The notes under the pieces were generated by a model. The model saw nothing but the letters and a program-made list of their open reading frames with translations, made no database searches and was not told the origin of the DNA. Shown here piece by piece: positions 1 through 8,721 of a stretch of DNA of 64,000 nucleotides. The position numbers and the translations under genes are program-made. Source of the DNA: Faecalibacterium sp. I4-1-79 (GTDB lineage Bacteria > Bacillota > Clostridia > Oscillospirales > Ruminococcaceae); the NCBI RefSeq assembly GCF_023347235.1, contig NZ_CP094467.1:1736001-1800000 (forward strand), written 5' to 3'. Within the stretch, counting starts at the first letter, position 1; each line of letters begins with the position of its first letter.

Positions 1-928
1 TAACGAGCGGCTGCGGCGTGAGCTCCGTTTCAAATCGGGTGGAAAAAGCATCCACTGCCACCTGCAGCTGGTAGCTGCACCATGCCCGCAGATGCAGCAT
101 GACATTCGCCGTCAGCTGGGCAGCGGCGCTTTCCGCCTGCGACAGGGTAAAGCCCACCGGCTCTGCCACGCACAGGCAGCGGCAGTCCTCGGTGATGCCT
201 TCTAAATCTATCACCTGCTGGAAGGGCAGCGCCGCCGCCTGACTTTGCAGGGCAGTGTCCCCTTCTGCCCGCCATGCACACTGCACCCGCAGCTCCCCCT
301 TGACCACAGCCTTACCGGCAAGAAGTTTTACCTCCCCCACACAGGCGTTGCCGGTAATGTCCAGCACGGCGGCAGGGGGCTTTGCAAAGACAAGCTCTCC
401 CTCTAAGGTAACCAGCTTATCCAGCACAGCCACGCTTCGCACACCTTGCAATGTACGCAGCTGCTGCTCAATGCCGCCATCTGCCAGTGCGGTGATAACC
501 TCGGTCTTGCACTGGGTGTGCACCGTGACTACCAACCCGTAGGCACCCCGCACCTCAATACGGCGCGGGTCTGCCGCGCGGGTGTTGAGGTACTCTGTCT
601 GCCCTTCCACCACGGCTGTCCATGCCGTAAAGGCAAGCTCCGGCAGCTCCAGCTGCCGGGTGAAGGGCAGCTTTTGCTCGGTCTGGCACAGGCCTTTTTC
701 CGCTTCGCTCTGGTAAAACACCGTGCAGCGCAGATAGCCTTCTAAGGTAAGCCTGCCCGGCTGCAACTGCCGCTGCAGCACCACCGGGCGGACAAAGCAC
801 TTGACCAGCTTGCCCACCGGCGGTAGGTCATCCGAGATGCGGATCTCGGTTTCCAGAGGAAGTTCTGCTTTTACGGTACAGCCTGCCCCGCCCTGCGGCA
901 GCGTGTCCCGGAATATCTTCAGTTCCAT
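1..928 (-). CDS. SPOCS-domain (DUF3794, SipL-like) protein, 3' end outside window
   Basis: The frame is open from the ATG at 928 to the window edge, so about 309 residues are visible and the C-terminus is missing. An AAAGGAG ribosome binding site precedes the ATG by about 10 nt. Two copies of a beta-rich SPOCS-type repeat can be read, roughly residues 15-110 and 150-240. Each has the pattern of a Gly-containing strand then a Y/W-rich strand (LEGYLRCTVFYQSE; VKGELRVQCAWRAE). In Clostridioides difficile the family member SipL works with SpoIVA in assembling the spore coat. The next gene upstream encodes SpoVM, another SpoIVA partner, which supports a coat role. A LysM domain, if present, would lie beyond the edge. 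The family call comes from sequence pattern only. Confidence 0.7.
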   Translation of the reverse strand, partial: MELKIFRDTLPQGGAGCTVKAELPLETEIRISDDLPPVGKLVKCFVRPVVLQRQLQPGRLTLEGYLRCTVFYQSEAEKGLCQTEQKLPFTRQLELPELAFTAWTAVVEGQTEYLNTRAADPRRIEVRGAYGLVVTVHTQCKTEVITALADGGIEQQLRTLQGVRSVAVLDKLVTLEGELVFAKPPAAVLDITGNACVGEVKLLAGKAVVKGELRVQCAWRAEGDTALQSQAAALPFQQVIDLEGITEDCRCLCVAEPVGFTLSQAESAAAQLTANVMLHLRAWCSYQLQVAVDAFSTRFETELTPQPLV

Positions 929-964
929 GTGCAGTGCGCTCCTTTCCCTGTCCGTTTCCGTAAG

Positions 965-972
965 AGTGTATG
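965..972 (-). promoter_or_regulatory. possible mother-cell sigma (SigE/SigK-type) -10 element
   Basis: The minus strand reads CATACACT about 30 nt upstream of the SPOCS gene's ribosome binding site. This fits the SigE -10 consensus (CATACA-T) and the SigK pattern CATA-3-T. No convincing -35 was identified, so this is a suggestion only. Confidence 0.25.
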
Positions 973-1000
973 CAGCGGCAAGCAGCGGTATGCCGACAGC

Positions 1001-1042
1001 AAAAGGCCGGTGTGCAGCAGTTGTGCCACACACCGGCCTTTT
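1001..1042 (-). terminator. intrinsic terminator after spoVM
   Basis: A perfect 14-bp inverted repeat (AAAAGGCCGGTGTG / CACACCGGCCTTTT) has a 14-nt loop and T runs on both sides. It lies just after the spoVM stop and separates the long operon from the SPOCS gene. Confidence 0.85.
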
Positions 1043-1048
1043 ATGGAT

Positions 1049-1129
1049 TCAGTTCTCTTTGCGAATGCCGAACAGCTTGCGCAGAATGCCGCACAGCGCT
1101 TTCGGGCTGCGAATGACCACTACCTGCAT
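1049..1129 (-). CDS. spoVM: stage V sporulation protein SpoVM, 26 residues
   Basis: This 26-codon gene directly follows thiN, the position spoVM occupies in Bacillus. The peptide is also 26 residues, as in B. subtilis, and aligns without gaps. Identical positions include I6, P9, K10, L12, G14, I15, R17 and G21, keeping the amphipathic helix and the Pro9 that the family uses to recognise convex membrane of the forespore. There it anchors SpoIVA on the spore surface. A G-rich sequence (GGTGGAG) directly abuts the ATG. A TATAAT-like box lies about 32 nt upstream. The terminator at 1001-1042 follows. An upstream ATG in another frame gives a product with no SpoVM similarity. Alignment is by eye from memory of the family. 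Confidence 0.88.
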   Translation of the reverse strand: MQVVVIRSPKALCGILRKLFGIRKEN

Positions 1130-1160
1130 CTCCACCCCGCCTTTCGCTCATGTTTACCCC

Positions 1161-1166
1161 ATTATA
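1161..1166 (-). promoter_or_regulatory. TATAAT-like -10 box upstream of spoVM
   Basis: The minus strand reads TATAAT in the 70-nt gap between thiN and spoVM. The sequence 17 nt upstream (GAACAT) is a poor -35. It may give spoVM an extra start besides read-through from the operon. Confidence 0.35.
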
Positions 1167-1199
1167 GCGTCTGACGGGTAAAAATGTTCCGGGGAGGGT

Positions 1200-1835
1200 T
1201 CAATCTGCGATGGTCTCCACCACCACAAGCGCACCCTGCCGGGTGCTGACGGTGATGCAGTCTGAGCCTTCGGCGTACTCGTTGCTTACACCCAGCGGAT
1301 AGCCTGCTGTGAGCACGGCATCCTCCAGCTCATAGAAGGAGCCTTTTTCGTACACGCCCTCGGCGCGTCCCTCCATGGGGAAGGCCGAGAAGTAGAAAAA
1401 CTCCTCCTTGGGGTAGCAGCGGCTCTCGCCCGGCAGCACAAAGGTAATGCGGGAGCGCTCGTCCTGCAAGGCGGCACGGATGCCGCGCTGCTCCAGCCCA
1501 AGACCGGTGCACAGGTTTGCAAGGGTATGCTCCACCCGCCTGCCGCCCAGTGCACCCAGCAAAAGCACCTCGTCAAAGCCCTTTTGCGCCGCGAGCTTTG
1601 CAGCATACTCGGTATCGGTGTCGTCCTTGACGTGGGGCAACACAACGATATCGTCCGCATTCTGCTGCGGACAGGGAGCGGAATCAAAATCGCCTACAAT
1701 GATATCCGGCTTGCAGCCCAGCCGTTCGCAGTTGCGGTAGCCCGCATCGCAGGCGATGATAAAATCATCGCTGCGCAGCAGGTGCTTAAGCTCAGGCTGC
1801 ACCGGGCAGGCGGAAAGGATCACACAACGGGACAT
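1200..1835 (-). CDS. thiN: thiamine pyrophosphokinase
   Basis: The enzyme transfers pyrophosphate from ATP to thiamine, giving thiamine pyrophosphate in the cytoplasm. The 211-residue length is normal. Family motifs are visible: CDAG near residues 29-32, GDFDS at 48-52, KDDTDTE at 70-76 and the GALGGRRVEH block at 94-103. The ATG follows a GGAAGGA sequence. It sits between rsgA and spoVM in the conserved Bacillus-type cluster, but rpe, which separates rsgA and thiN in B. subtilis, is missing here. Confidence 0.93.
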   Translation of the reverse strand: MSRCVILSACPVQPELKHLLRSDDFIIACDAGYRNCERLGCKPDIIVGDFDSAPCPQQNADDIVVLPHVKDDTDTEYAAKLAAQKGFDEVLLLGALGGRRVEHTLANLCTGLGLEQRGIRAALQDERSRITFVLPGESRCYPKEEFFYFSAFPMEGRAEGVYEKGSFYELEDAVLTAGYPLGVSNEYAEGSDCITVSTRQGALVVVETIAD

Positions 1836-1853
1836 TTTATTCTTCCTTCCGTA

Positions 1854-2732
1854 TTACACTTTCGGGCGTTGCCAGTCCTTGACATCCTTTACCTCGTCGT
1901 ACATGGCGCAGTAGCTGTCGTACCGGGTCTTGGAAAGCTTGCCCTCTGCCAGCGCTGCCCGCACAGCACAGCCTTTTTCGCTGCGGTGGGAGCAGCCGGT
2001 AAACTGGCACTGACCAAGATAAGGGCCAAATTCCGGGAAGGCGTGCTCCAGATTCTCCTTGGGGATGAACCCGGCGCGGTTGGCTTCCAGACTGGCAAAG
2101 CCCGGGGTGTCGGCAATGCGTCCGCCGTAGGCTTCAAAGACGGTCACCTCACGGGTGGTGTGGCGGCCGCGTCCCAACTTCTGGCTGATGGCGCTGGTTT
2201 CGCGGGCAGCGTCCGGCAGCAGCGCGTTCAGCAGGGTGGATTTCCCCACACCGGAGTTGCCGCAGAAAGCGCACAATCTGCCGTTGATCCACTGCTTCAC
2301 TTCGTCCAGCCCGGCACCGCTTTCGTAGTCGATACGGATAAACGGCAGGGTGGACTTTGCGTAGGCGTTTGCCAGAAAATCCGCTTCGACAAGGTCACTT
2401 TTGGTGCACACCACCACCGGCTGTACGCCCTTATCCACCGCAATGGCGGAAAGCTTATCCAGCACCAAGGTGCTGGGGGTGGGCTGGGTAGTGCTTGCCA
2501 CAAGGAACAGCACATCCAGATTTGCCACCGGCGGGCGCACAAAAACGTTTTTACGGGGTGCGATCTGTGCAATGACCGCCGCACCGTTTTCGGTCTCCAG
2601 CGTTACCTCATCTCCTGCCACAGGGGTGATCTTCTGCTTGCGGAAGATGCCGCGGGGCTTGCACTCCACGATGCCATCCGGCGTTTTTACATAGTAAAAG
2701 CCGCCAATGCCTTTTACGATATAACCGTTCAT
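1854..2732 (-). CDS. rsgA: small ribosomal subunit biogenesis GTPase RsgA
   Basis: RsgA is a circularly permuted GTPase that acts late in 30S subunit maturation. An N-terminal OB-fold comes first. The GTPase motifs then appear in permuted order: TKSD (G4), the P-loop GNSGVGKST (G1), then DTPGF (G3). A C-terminal zinc-binding region has the pattern C-x5-C-x-H-x5-C. The ATG at 2732 was chosen because the GGAGG lies 6 nt before it; an ATG two codons upstream directly abuts the GGAGG. It is 12 nt downstream of prkC, the usual partner gene, and PrkC is known to phosphorylate RsgA (CpgA) in Bacillus. Confidence 0.95.
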   Translation of the reverse strand: MNGYIVKGIGGFYYVKTPDGIVECKPRGIFRKQKITPVAGDEVTLETENGAAVIAQIAPRKNVFVRPPVANLDVLFLVASTTQPTPSTLVLDKLSAIAVDKGVQPVVVCTKSDLVEADFLANAYAKSTLPFIRIDYESGAGLDEVKQWINGRLCAFCGNSGVGKSTLLNALLPDAARETSAISQKLGRGRHTTREVTVFEAYGGRIADTPGFASLEANRAGFIPKENLEHAFPEFGPYLGQCQFTGCSHRSEKGCAVRAALAEGKLSKTRYDSYCAMYDEVKDVKDWQRPKV

Positions 2733-2744
2733 GCACATCCTCCG

Positions 2745-4628
2745 TCAGCCCAGCAGCGAGGACCACCAGTCCAGAATACCGCCGCCTGTGGAGCTGCTGC
2801 TGGAGCTCGGCTCGCTGCTGCCGCCGGTGCTCTCGCCGCCGGTAGGGCCTTCGCCCGTGGTGCCGGAAGTGCCGTCACCGCTAGGCTGCTCCGGCTCCTG
2901 CGCCGGTGCAGCGCCCGCGCTGACCACAACGTTTACGCGGCTGTTCAGCTTTGCGGTAGCACCTGCCGCCGGGTTCTGGCTGAGCACTGTACCTGCGGGC
3001 TGGTCGCTGTATTCTTCGCTCTGGCTGCCAAGACCCAGATGGTTCTGCACCAGCAGGGTGCGGGCATCATTCACGTTCATGCCGGTAAGGGAGGGCACTT
3101 TGGTGGTGGTGGACACCTGCGGACGGCTGATATAAAGGATGACCGTAGAGCCTGCCGCTACCTGCGTACCGGCGGCAGGGTCGGTGCGGATGACTGCGCC
3201 GGAAGCCACGGTGGTATCCACGGCCTGCGTGACCAGCACCGAAACGCCCAGTGCCTTGAGCTGCTGTTCGGCATCGGTCTGCACATAGTTGGTCAGATCC
3301 GGCACAGTGACATACTGGGTACCAAGACTAACGGTCAAAGTCACGCTTTGTCCCTCGCGGACGGTGCGGCCGGACACCGGCGACTGCTTATAGATATAAC
3401 CGGCAGCATAGTTGCTGTTGTACTCTTCTTCCCACTCCGGGGAGATCTGGCCGGATGCGATCTGATCCGTGGCCATGGCCTGATCCTTGGTCATGCCGAT
3501 ATAGTCTCCAAGGGTGACATCGGCTTTGTTGTTCATCAGGTTGGAGGAATCGTTCAGGATCATCCAGCACAGTGCCATGCAGGCCAGTGCAAAGGCAATG
3601 GTGATGCCGAACAATGCCGGCAAAAAGACGGTACGGCGCTTTTTACCCGACCTGCTTTTGCCGTTTTTGCGGGGGGCTGGTTGTTCGTTCTGACGGATCG
3701 CGCGGTTCTGGTTCATGGTACGTTTCACCACCTTTTCGGGTGCTTCTTCTGTAATATACTGATATTCAAACAGCACGGAAGGATTCTGCACATAGGTGTC
3801 CAGTGCTTCCAGCATTGCCCGTGCCGAGGGGTAGCGGTTCTGTGGGAGCTTGGCCATGGCTTTTTCGGTGATCTCCACCAGCGCATAGGGAACCTCCGGT
3901 GCCAGTTCGTGCAGCGAGCGGGGCTCGTCCGAGATCTGCTTGATGGCGACCTCCACCACATCATCGGCATCAAAGGGCAGATGACCGGAGAGCATCTCGT
4001 ACATCATGACGCCTACCGAGTAAATGTCGCTGGTGCAGTCGGTCTCGTCCCCTTTTGCCTGCTCCGGGCTGATATAATGCACGCTGCCCATCGCCTTGCC
4101 GGCCAGCATCTGGTTATCTGCCCGGGAAATACGGGCGATGCCGAAGTCCATCATGCGCAGCTGGCCGTTATCCAGCAGCATAATATTCTGTGGCTTGATA
4201 TCCCGGTGCACGACGCCGTTGGCGTGGGCATGCTCCAGCGCCTTGAGGATCTGGGAGATGAAGTGCACGGTCTCCCGGCTGGAAAGCTTGCCGCCCCGCT
4301 CGTTGAGGTACTCCCGCAGCGTCATGCCGTCCACATACTCCATGACGATATACTGCAGATGGTCGTTGACCGAAACGTCGTACACCTTAACGATATTGGG
4401 GTGGTTCAGCAGCGAGATGGCCTTGGATTCGTTTTTAAAGCGGCGCACAAGATCCGGGTCGTGCATATACTCCTGCCGCAGCACCTTAACCGCCACCACA
4501 GTCCCGGCGGGCACAGGGCCGTTCTGCCCCCGCATGACCGCCTTGTATACATTGGCCATGCCGCCGGAGCCGATCAGCTCCTGTACCTCGTACAGGCCGT
4601 CCAGTCTTTTACCGATCAGGTTATCCAT
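2745..4628 (-). CDS. prkC: Ser/Thr protein kinase with PASTA repeats (PrkC/Stk1)
   Basis: This is a Hanks-type membrane kinase that senses cell-wall muropeptides or lipid II and phosphorylates growth and division proteins. The kinase domain covers residues 1-270: glycine loop GSGGMANVYKA, catalytic lysine in VAVKVL, HRDIKPQNIM, and DFGIAR. A basic linker and one transmembrane helix follow (about 331-357). Three extracellular PASTA repeats follow at about 370-580, and a Ser/Gly/Thr-rich tail ends in WWSSLLG. The 627-residue length fits PrkC. The start codon overlaps the end of prpC by 8 nt, so the two are translationally coupled. Confidence 0.95.
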   Translation of the reverse strand: MDNLIGKRLDGLYEVQELIGSGGMANVYKAVMRGQNGPVPAGTVVAVKVLRQEYMHDPDLVRRFKNESKAISLLNHPNIVKVYDVSVNDHLQYIVMEYVDGMTLREYLNERGGKLSSRETVHFISQILKALEHAHANGVVHRDIKPQNIMLLDNGQLRMMDFGIARISRADNQMLAGKAMGSVHYISPEQAKGDETDCTSDIYSVGVMMYEMLSGHLPFDADDVVEVAIKQISDEPRSLHELAPEVPYALVEITEKAMAKLPQNRYPSARAMLEALDTYVQNPSVLFEYQYITEEAPEKVVKRTMNQNRAIRQNEQPAPRKNGKSRSGKKRRTVFLPALFGITIAFALACMALCWMILNDSSNLMNNKADVTLGDYIGMTKDQAMATDQIASGQISPEWEEEYNSNYAAGYIYKQSPVSGRTVREGQSVTLTVSLGTQYVTVPDLTNYVQTDAEQQLKALGVSVLVTQAVDTTVASGAVIRTDPAAGTQVAAGSTVILYISRPQVSTTTKVPSLTGMNVNDARTLLVQNHLGLGSQSEEYSDQPAGTVLSQNPAAGATAKLNSRVNVVVSAGAAPAQEPEQPSGDGTSGTTGEGPTGGESTGGSSEPSSSSSSTGGGILDWWSSLLG

Positions 4629-5370
4629 GGCGCACCTCCATCGGCTCTATCCCCACCAGCAGGGCGGTGATGTTGTCCGGGCCGCCGTTTTCGTTAGCGG
4701 TGCGGATCAGAGCATCCGGCAGGTCGTAAAAAGACCCGCTGCGCAGCAGCTGTTCCAGCTGCTCCATAGGCACAGCATTGGTCAGACCGTCCGTGCATAG
4801 CAGCAGAACATCCCCTGCCTGCAGCGCCACGGTAGTGAACTCCGGCTCCAGCCGGTAGTCCACGCCCAGTGCCCGGGTAATGATGTTTTTCTGTGGGTGA
4901 TGCTCTGCCTGCTCCTGTGTGATGGTGCCGCAGTCCACCAGCTCCTGCACATAGGAGTGGTCGTGGGTCAGCTGCGCCAGCTTACCATCCCGGTAGAGAT
5001 AGGCGCGGGAATCGCCCGCGTGGCTCAGGTAGGCATTGCCGCCGCGCACCAGAGCGCAGACAGCGGTGGTGCCCATACCGGCCAGAGACTCCTCCCGCAG
5101 TGCCTTCTGGAACACATAGCGGTTGGCGCTGAGCAGTGCTTTCTTTAAAAAAGTCTCCTCTTCGCCGGGGATGCACTGGCTGTACTGCTCCTGAAAGCAG
5201 CGCTCGATGACGCTGCACGCACACTGCGAGGCTTCCCGCCCGCCGCGTGCGCCGCCCATGCCATCGCACACCAGCGCCCAGGCTGCATCGCCGGGCAGCT
5301 CCCCGGCACGGTAGTCATCCTGATTGTCCTGCCGGACGCGTCCTACATCCGTTTTTCCTGCAAGTTTCAT
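4621..5370 (-). CDS. prpC: PP2C-family Ser/Thr phosphatase (PrpC/Stp)
   Basis: This metal-dependent phosphatase reverses PrkC phosphorylation. The 249 residues carry the PP2C motifs: a near-N-terminal Asp (VRQDNQDDY), VCDGMGGARGG, SHAGDSRAYL and LLCTDGLTNAV, then GGPDNIT near the C-terminus. These supply the aspartates that bind two Mn/Mg ions. It lies between rlmN and prkC as in Bacillus and overlaps prkC by 8 nt. Confidence 0.95.
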   Translation of the reverse strand: MKLAGKTDVGRVRQDNQDDYRAGELPGDAAWALVCDGMGGARGGREASQCACSVIERCFQEQYSQCIPGEEETFLKKALLSANRYVFQKALREESLAGMGTTAVCALVRGGNAYLSHAGDSRAYLYRDGKLAQLTHDHSYVQELVDCGTITQEQAEHHPQKNIITRALGVDYRLEPEFTTVALQAGDVLLLCTDGLTNAVPMEQLEQLLRSGSFYDLPDALIRTANENGGPDNITALLVGIEPMEVRHG

Positions 5371-5386
5371 AGGTTTCTCCCTCTAT

Positions 5387-6427
5387 TTATGCCTTGCCGT
5401 TCATTTCGTCGCGGCGCAGCTGGCCGCAGGCGGCACTGATCTCGCTGCCAAGGCGGCGGCGCACCGTGGCGTTTACGCCAAGGCTTTCAAGCTTTTGCTG
5501 GAACCGGCGCACATTGGCTGCATCCGTAGCGGAATACGGACTGCCGTCCACCGGGTTGATGGGGATCAGATTTACATGCGCGCCCATGCCCCGGATCAGG
5601 TCTGCCAACTGCTTTGCGCAGACATCAGAATCATTGACACCGCGCACCATGGAATATTCAAAACTGACCCGGCGGCCGGTGGTCTCCTGATACCGGCGCA
5701 CCGTCTGGATCAGCTGCTCCACTGGGTAGGCATCGTTGACCGGCATCATGCTGCTGCGGATCTGGTTGGTAGGTGCGTGCAGCGAGATGGAAAGGGTAAG
5801 CTGCAGCTTTTTCTCCGCCAGCTGGTCGATTTTGGGGACAAGACCGCAGGTGGAAAGGCTGATATTGCGCATGCCGATATTGACGCCCTCGGGCGAGGTG
5901 ATATTTTCCAAAAAGCGCATTACCTCGTCAAAGTTATCCAGCGGCTCGCCGATACCCATGAGCACGATATGGGAGATGCGCTCGCCAATATCCTTTTGGG
6001 CGGTGTAGATCTCGGAGCAGATCTCGCCCGCTTCAAGGTTGCGCACCCGCCCCGCCTGTGTGGAGGCGCAGAACCGGCAGCCCATGCGGCAGCCCACCTG
6101 CGTGGACACGCACACGGTATTGCCGTAGTGGTAGCGCATGACAACGGTCTCGATGCAGTTGCCGTCTGCCATGCGCAGCAGATACTTCACAGTACCGTCC
6201 TTGGCCTCCTGACGACGCTCGATCTGCGGTGCAGCGATATAAAAGGTTTCTTCCAGCTTTGCCAGCAGGGTCTTGGGCTGGTCGGTCATGGCAGAAAATT
6301 CGGTGACCAGTTTCTGGTGTACCCAGTGGAAGATCTGCTTTGCCCGGAAGCCCGGCTGCCCCAGAGCTTTCAATTCAGCAGTCAATTCTGCCAGCGTCAG
6401 GGAAGAAATACAGCGTTTTTGTTCCAT
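5387..6427 (-). CDS. rlmN: dual-specificity RNA methyltransferase RlmN
   Basis: A radical SAM enzyme that makes 2-methyladenosine at position 2503 of 23S rRNA and at A37 of some tRNAs. The 346 residues carry the cluster motif CRMGCRFC (C-x3-C-x2-C) around residue 110. A GEPL motif follows it, and the methyl-carrying cysteine sits in the C-terminal SAACGQL. It is 16 nt upstream of prpC in the operon. A short hairpin without a T run at 6448-6468 separates it from rsmB. Confidence 0.95.
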   Translation of the reverse strand: MEQKRCISSLTLAELTAELKALGQPGFRAKQIFHWVHQKLVTEFSAMTDQPKTLLAKLEETFYIAAPQIERRQEAKDGTVKYLLRMADGNCIETVVMRYHYGNTVCVSTQVGCRMGCRFCASTQAGRVRNLEAGEICSEIYTAQKDIGERISHIVLMGIGEPLDNFDEVMRFLENITSPEGVNIGMRNISLSTCGLVPKIDQLAEKKLQLTLSISLHAPTNQIRSSMMPVNDAYPVEQLIQTVRRYQETTGRRVSFEYSMVRGVNDSDVCAKQLADLIRGMGAHVNLIPINPVDGSPYSATDAANVRRFQQKLESLGVNATVRRRLGSEISAACGQLRRDEMNGKA

Positions 6428-6469
6428 TCTGTTCTCCTATAACAGGATACGACCCTCAGAGAGTCGTAG

Positions 6470-7801
6470 TTATTGCGTTCCGGCGGCTTTTTGCAGCACA
6501 CACAGGAAAAAGCCGTCCATGCCGGTGCGAGTGGGCACTGAGAGGCAGCCGTGTTCCCCTGCCGTCATCCCGGCGGGCAGCGGCACCTCCGGTGCGCAGA
6601 CCGCAAATTCTGGGTGGCGCTGCAAAAAGGCTGCGATCTGCTGCTGATTTTCTGCCGGGTCGATAGTGCAGGTGGAGTAGACCAGTCGCCCGCCCGCCTT
6701 GAGCAGCGCCGCAGCGGTATCCAGAATTGCCGCCTGCGTGGCAAGCAGTTCTGCCTGCCGGGCAGTTTCCAGCTTTTTATAGCGGAGATCCGGCTTTTTT
6801 GCCAGAATGCCCAAGCCGCTGCAAGGCACATCCGTCAGGATGAGGTCTGCCATGGGCAGTGCAGGGTTCGGTTTGGTGGCATCATTACAAAGGGTATGCA
6901 CCCCGGTAAAGCCCATGCGGTCTACTGCGGTGCGGATCAGCCCCACACGGTTCTCTGCCGCATCGCAGCTGTACAGTATTCCTGTGCCCTGCATCTGCTC
7001 GGCCAGCAAAATCGACTTGCCGCCGGGGGCAGCGCACAGGTCCAGCACCGTTTCACCGGGGGCTGCGCCCACGCAAAGGGCTGCCAGCTGACTGGCCTGT
7101 CCTTCTACATGGTAGTATCCCTGCCGGAACAGCTCGTTATCTGCCGGGCTGCCCGCGAACCGTGCCAGCACGCTGCCGGGCACGATGCCCTGCCGCACCT
7201 CTGCTGCGCCCTGCTCTGTAAGCAGCGCACACAGCTGCGCAGCGCTGGCCTTGAGGGGGTTTGCACGCAGGCTGGTCAAACCGCCATCGGCCTGATAGGT
7301 CAGGATGCCCAGTGCTTCATCCGGGTAGTTTTTGTGGAGGAATTCTGCCACATCCCGCCCGGCAGAGCCTAAAACCATCAGGCGCTGGATCTCGTCTGTA
7401 AAGACAGCAGCGTCTAAATCATAGCTGCAGGCCTTGCGCAGCACAGCGTTGACAAGGCCGGAAGCGCTGGATTTTTTAAAGGTGCGGGTCAGCTTGACCG
7501 CTTCGTTCACCGCAGCGGAGACAGGCACCTGCATATAGCGCGCCTGTGCCAGAGCAGCGCGCAGAATCTCCCGCACGGGTGCATCCAGCTTCGCCAGACC
7601 CTTGGGCAGAAACTGCTCCAGAATATAGTCCAGCGTGCCGCGATGCTCCAGCACGGTGTAGAAGATGGCACTTGCAAAAGCCTTATCCCGGCCTTCCAGC
7701 TTCTGGCGCTTGAGCTCTGCGTCCAGCACCAGATTGGAAAAGCCGTCCTGCTCCTGCCGTACCAGTGCGGCAACTGCTGCCGCACGCGGATTTGCCGCCA
7801 T
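6470..7801 (-). CDS. rsmB: 16S rRNA m5C967 methyltransferase RsmB
   Basis: An N-terminal NusB-like RNA-binding domain (about 1-140) precedes a Rossmann methyltransferase domain. SAM motif I reads DLCAAPGGKS. Two catalytic cysteines are visible in TDVPCSGLG and YSTCTIDPAEN. The 443-residue length fits. Its ATG overlaps the fmt stop codon by one base (TGATG), so translation is probably coupled. Confidence 0.94.
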   Translation of the reverse strand: MAANPRAAAVAALVRQEQDGFSNLVLDAELKRQKLEGRDKAFASAIFYTVLEHRGTLDYILEQFLPKGLAKLDAPVREILRAALAQARYMQVPVSAAVNEAVKLTRTFKKSSASGLVNAVLRKACSYDLDAAVFTDEIQRLMVLGSAGRDVAEFLHKNYPDEALGILTYQADGGLTSLRANPLKASAAQLCALLTEQGAAEVRQGIVPGSVLARFAGSPADNELFRQGYYHVEGQASQLAALCVGAAPGETVLDLCAAPGGKSILLAEQMQGTGILYSCDAAENRVGLIRTAVDRMGFTGVHTLCNDATKPNPALPMADLILTDVPCSGLGILAKKPDLRYKKLETARQAELLATQAAILDTAAALLKAGGRLVYSTCTIDPAENQQQIAAFLQRHPEFAVCAPEVPLPAGMTAGEHGCLSVPTRTGMDGFFLCVLQKAAGTQ

Positions 7802-8721
7802 CAGAGGCTATCCCCCATTTTCAGGCGCAGACCCGCTGCAAAAGCAGTGCCGTCCATAGGCTTTTTGCCCTCCGGCACGACTTCCAGCAGCTGGATGGCA
7901 CCCTCGCCGCAGGCTACGGTCAGGGGCTTTGTAGCCAGCACAGTGCCGGGGGCTTCACCGTTGGCGGCAGCCACGCGGCAGGACATCACCTTAAGCTTTT
8001 TGCCGCCGGAAGTGATAAACCATGCACCCGGCCAGGGATTCATGCCGCGCACCCAGTTGTGGATATGGGTGGCAGTGTCGGTCAGGTGGAACTCTGCCAT
8101 CTCCTTGTTCAGCATGGGGGCAAGGGTGGCGTTTTCGTGCTTTTGCGGCACAGCCATCAGGGTGCCTGCGGCGATTTGAGGAATAGTCTCGCACAGAGCT
8201 TCGGCACCCACAGCGGTAACGCGGTCAAACAATTCGCCGCTGGTCTCCTCAGGGTCGATGGCAATCTTTTTGCAGTACAGCACATCGCCGGTATCCAGAC
8301 CCTCATCCATCTGCATAATGGAAACGCCGGTCTCGGCATCGCCGTTCAGCACCGACCACTGCACCGGGGCGCTGCCGCGGTACTTCGGCAGCAGCGAAAC
8401 GTGCAGGTTGATGCAGCCATAGCGGGGCATTTCCAGCACGGACTTTGGCAGAATGCAGCCATAGGCCACCACCACGATCAGCTCCGGGGCGAGAGCGCGG
8501 ATGTTTTCATCCTCGCTGCCGTCCCGCAGGGTGCGGGGCTGGAACACGGGTGTGCCGTGCTCTAGAGCCACCTCCTTGACCGGCGGTGCGGTGAGCACCT
8601 GCTTGCGTCCGACGGGCTTATCCCGCCGGGTGTACACGGCACAGATATCGTGCCCGGCGGCATACAGGGCTTTCAGGCACTCGGCGGCAATATCCGGCGT
8701 GCCCATGAACAAAATGCGCAT
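7801..8721 (-). CDS. fmt: methionyl-tRNA formyltransferase
   Basis: Fmt formylates the initiator Met-tRNA using 10-formyltetrahydrofolate. The hydrolase fold begins MRILFMGTPD. The active-site segment contains INLHVSLLPKYRGSAP (Asn, His), followed by the conserved Asp in GLDTGD. A C-terminal OB-like domain completes the 306 residues. It overlaps def by one base at its start and rsmB by one base at its end. Confidence 0.96.
   Translation of the reverse strand: MRILFMGTPDIAAECLKALYAAGHDICAVYTRRDKPVGRKQVLTAPPVKEVALEHGTPVFQPRTLRDGSEDENIRALAPELIVVVAYGCILPKSVLEMPRYGCINLHVSLLPKYRGSAPVQWSVLNGDAETGVSIMQMDEGLDTGDVLYCKKIAIDPEETSGELFDRVTAVGAEALCETIPQIAAGTLMAVPQKHENATLAPMLNKEMAEFHLTDTATHIHNWVRGMNPWPGAWFITSGGKKLKVMSCRVAAANGEAPGTVLATKPLTVACGEGAIQLLEVVPEGKKPMDGTAFAAGLRLKMGDSL

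Noticed and set aside
1527-4670. 1047-codon open frame antisense to thiN, rsgA and prkC
   Set aside because: The three genes on the minus strand are certain. The antisense product is low in recognisable motifs and has no ribosome binding site of note.
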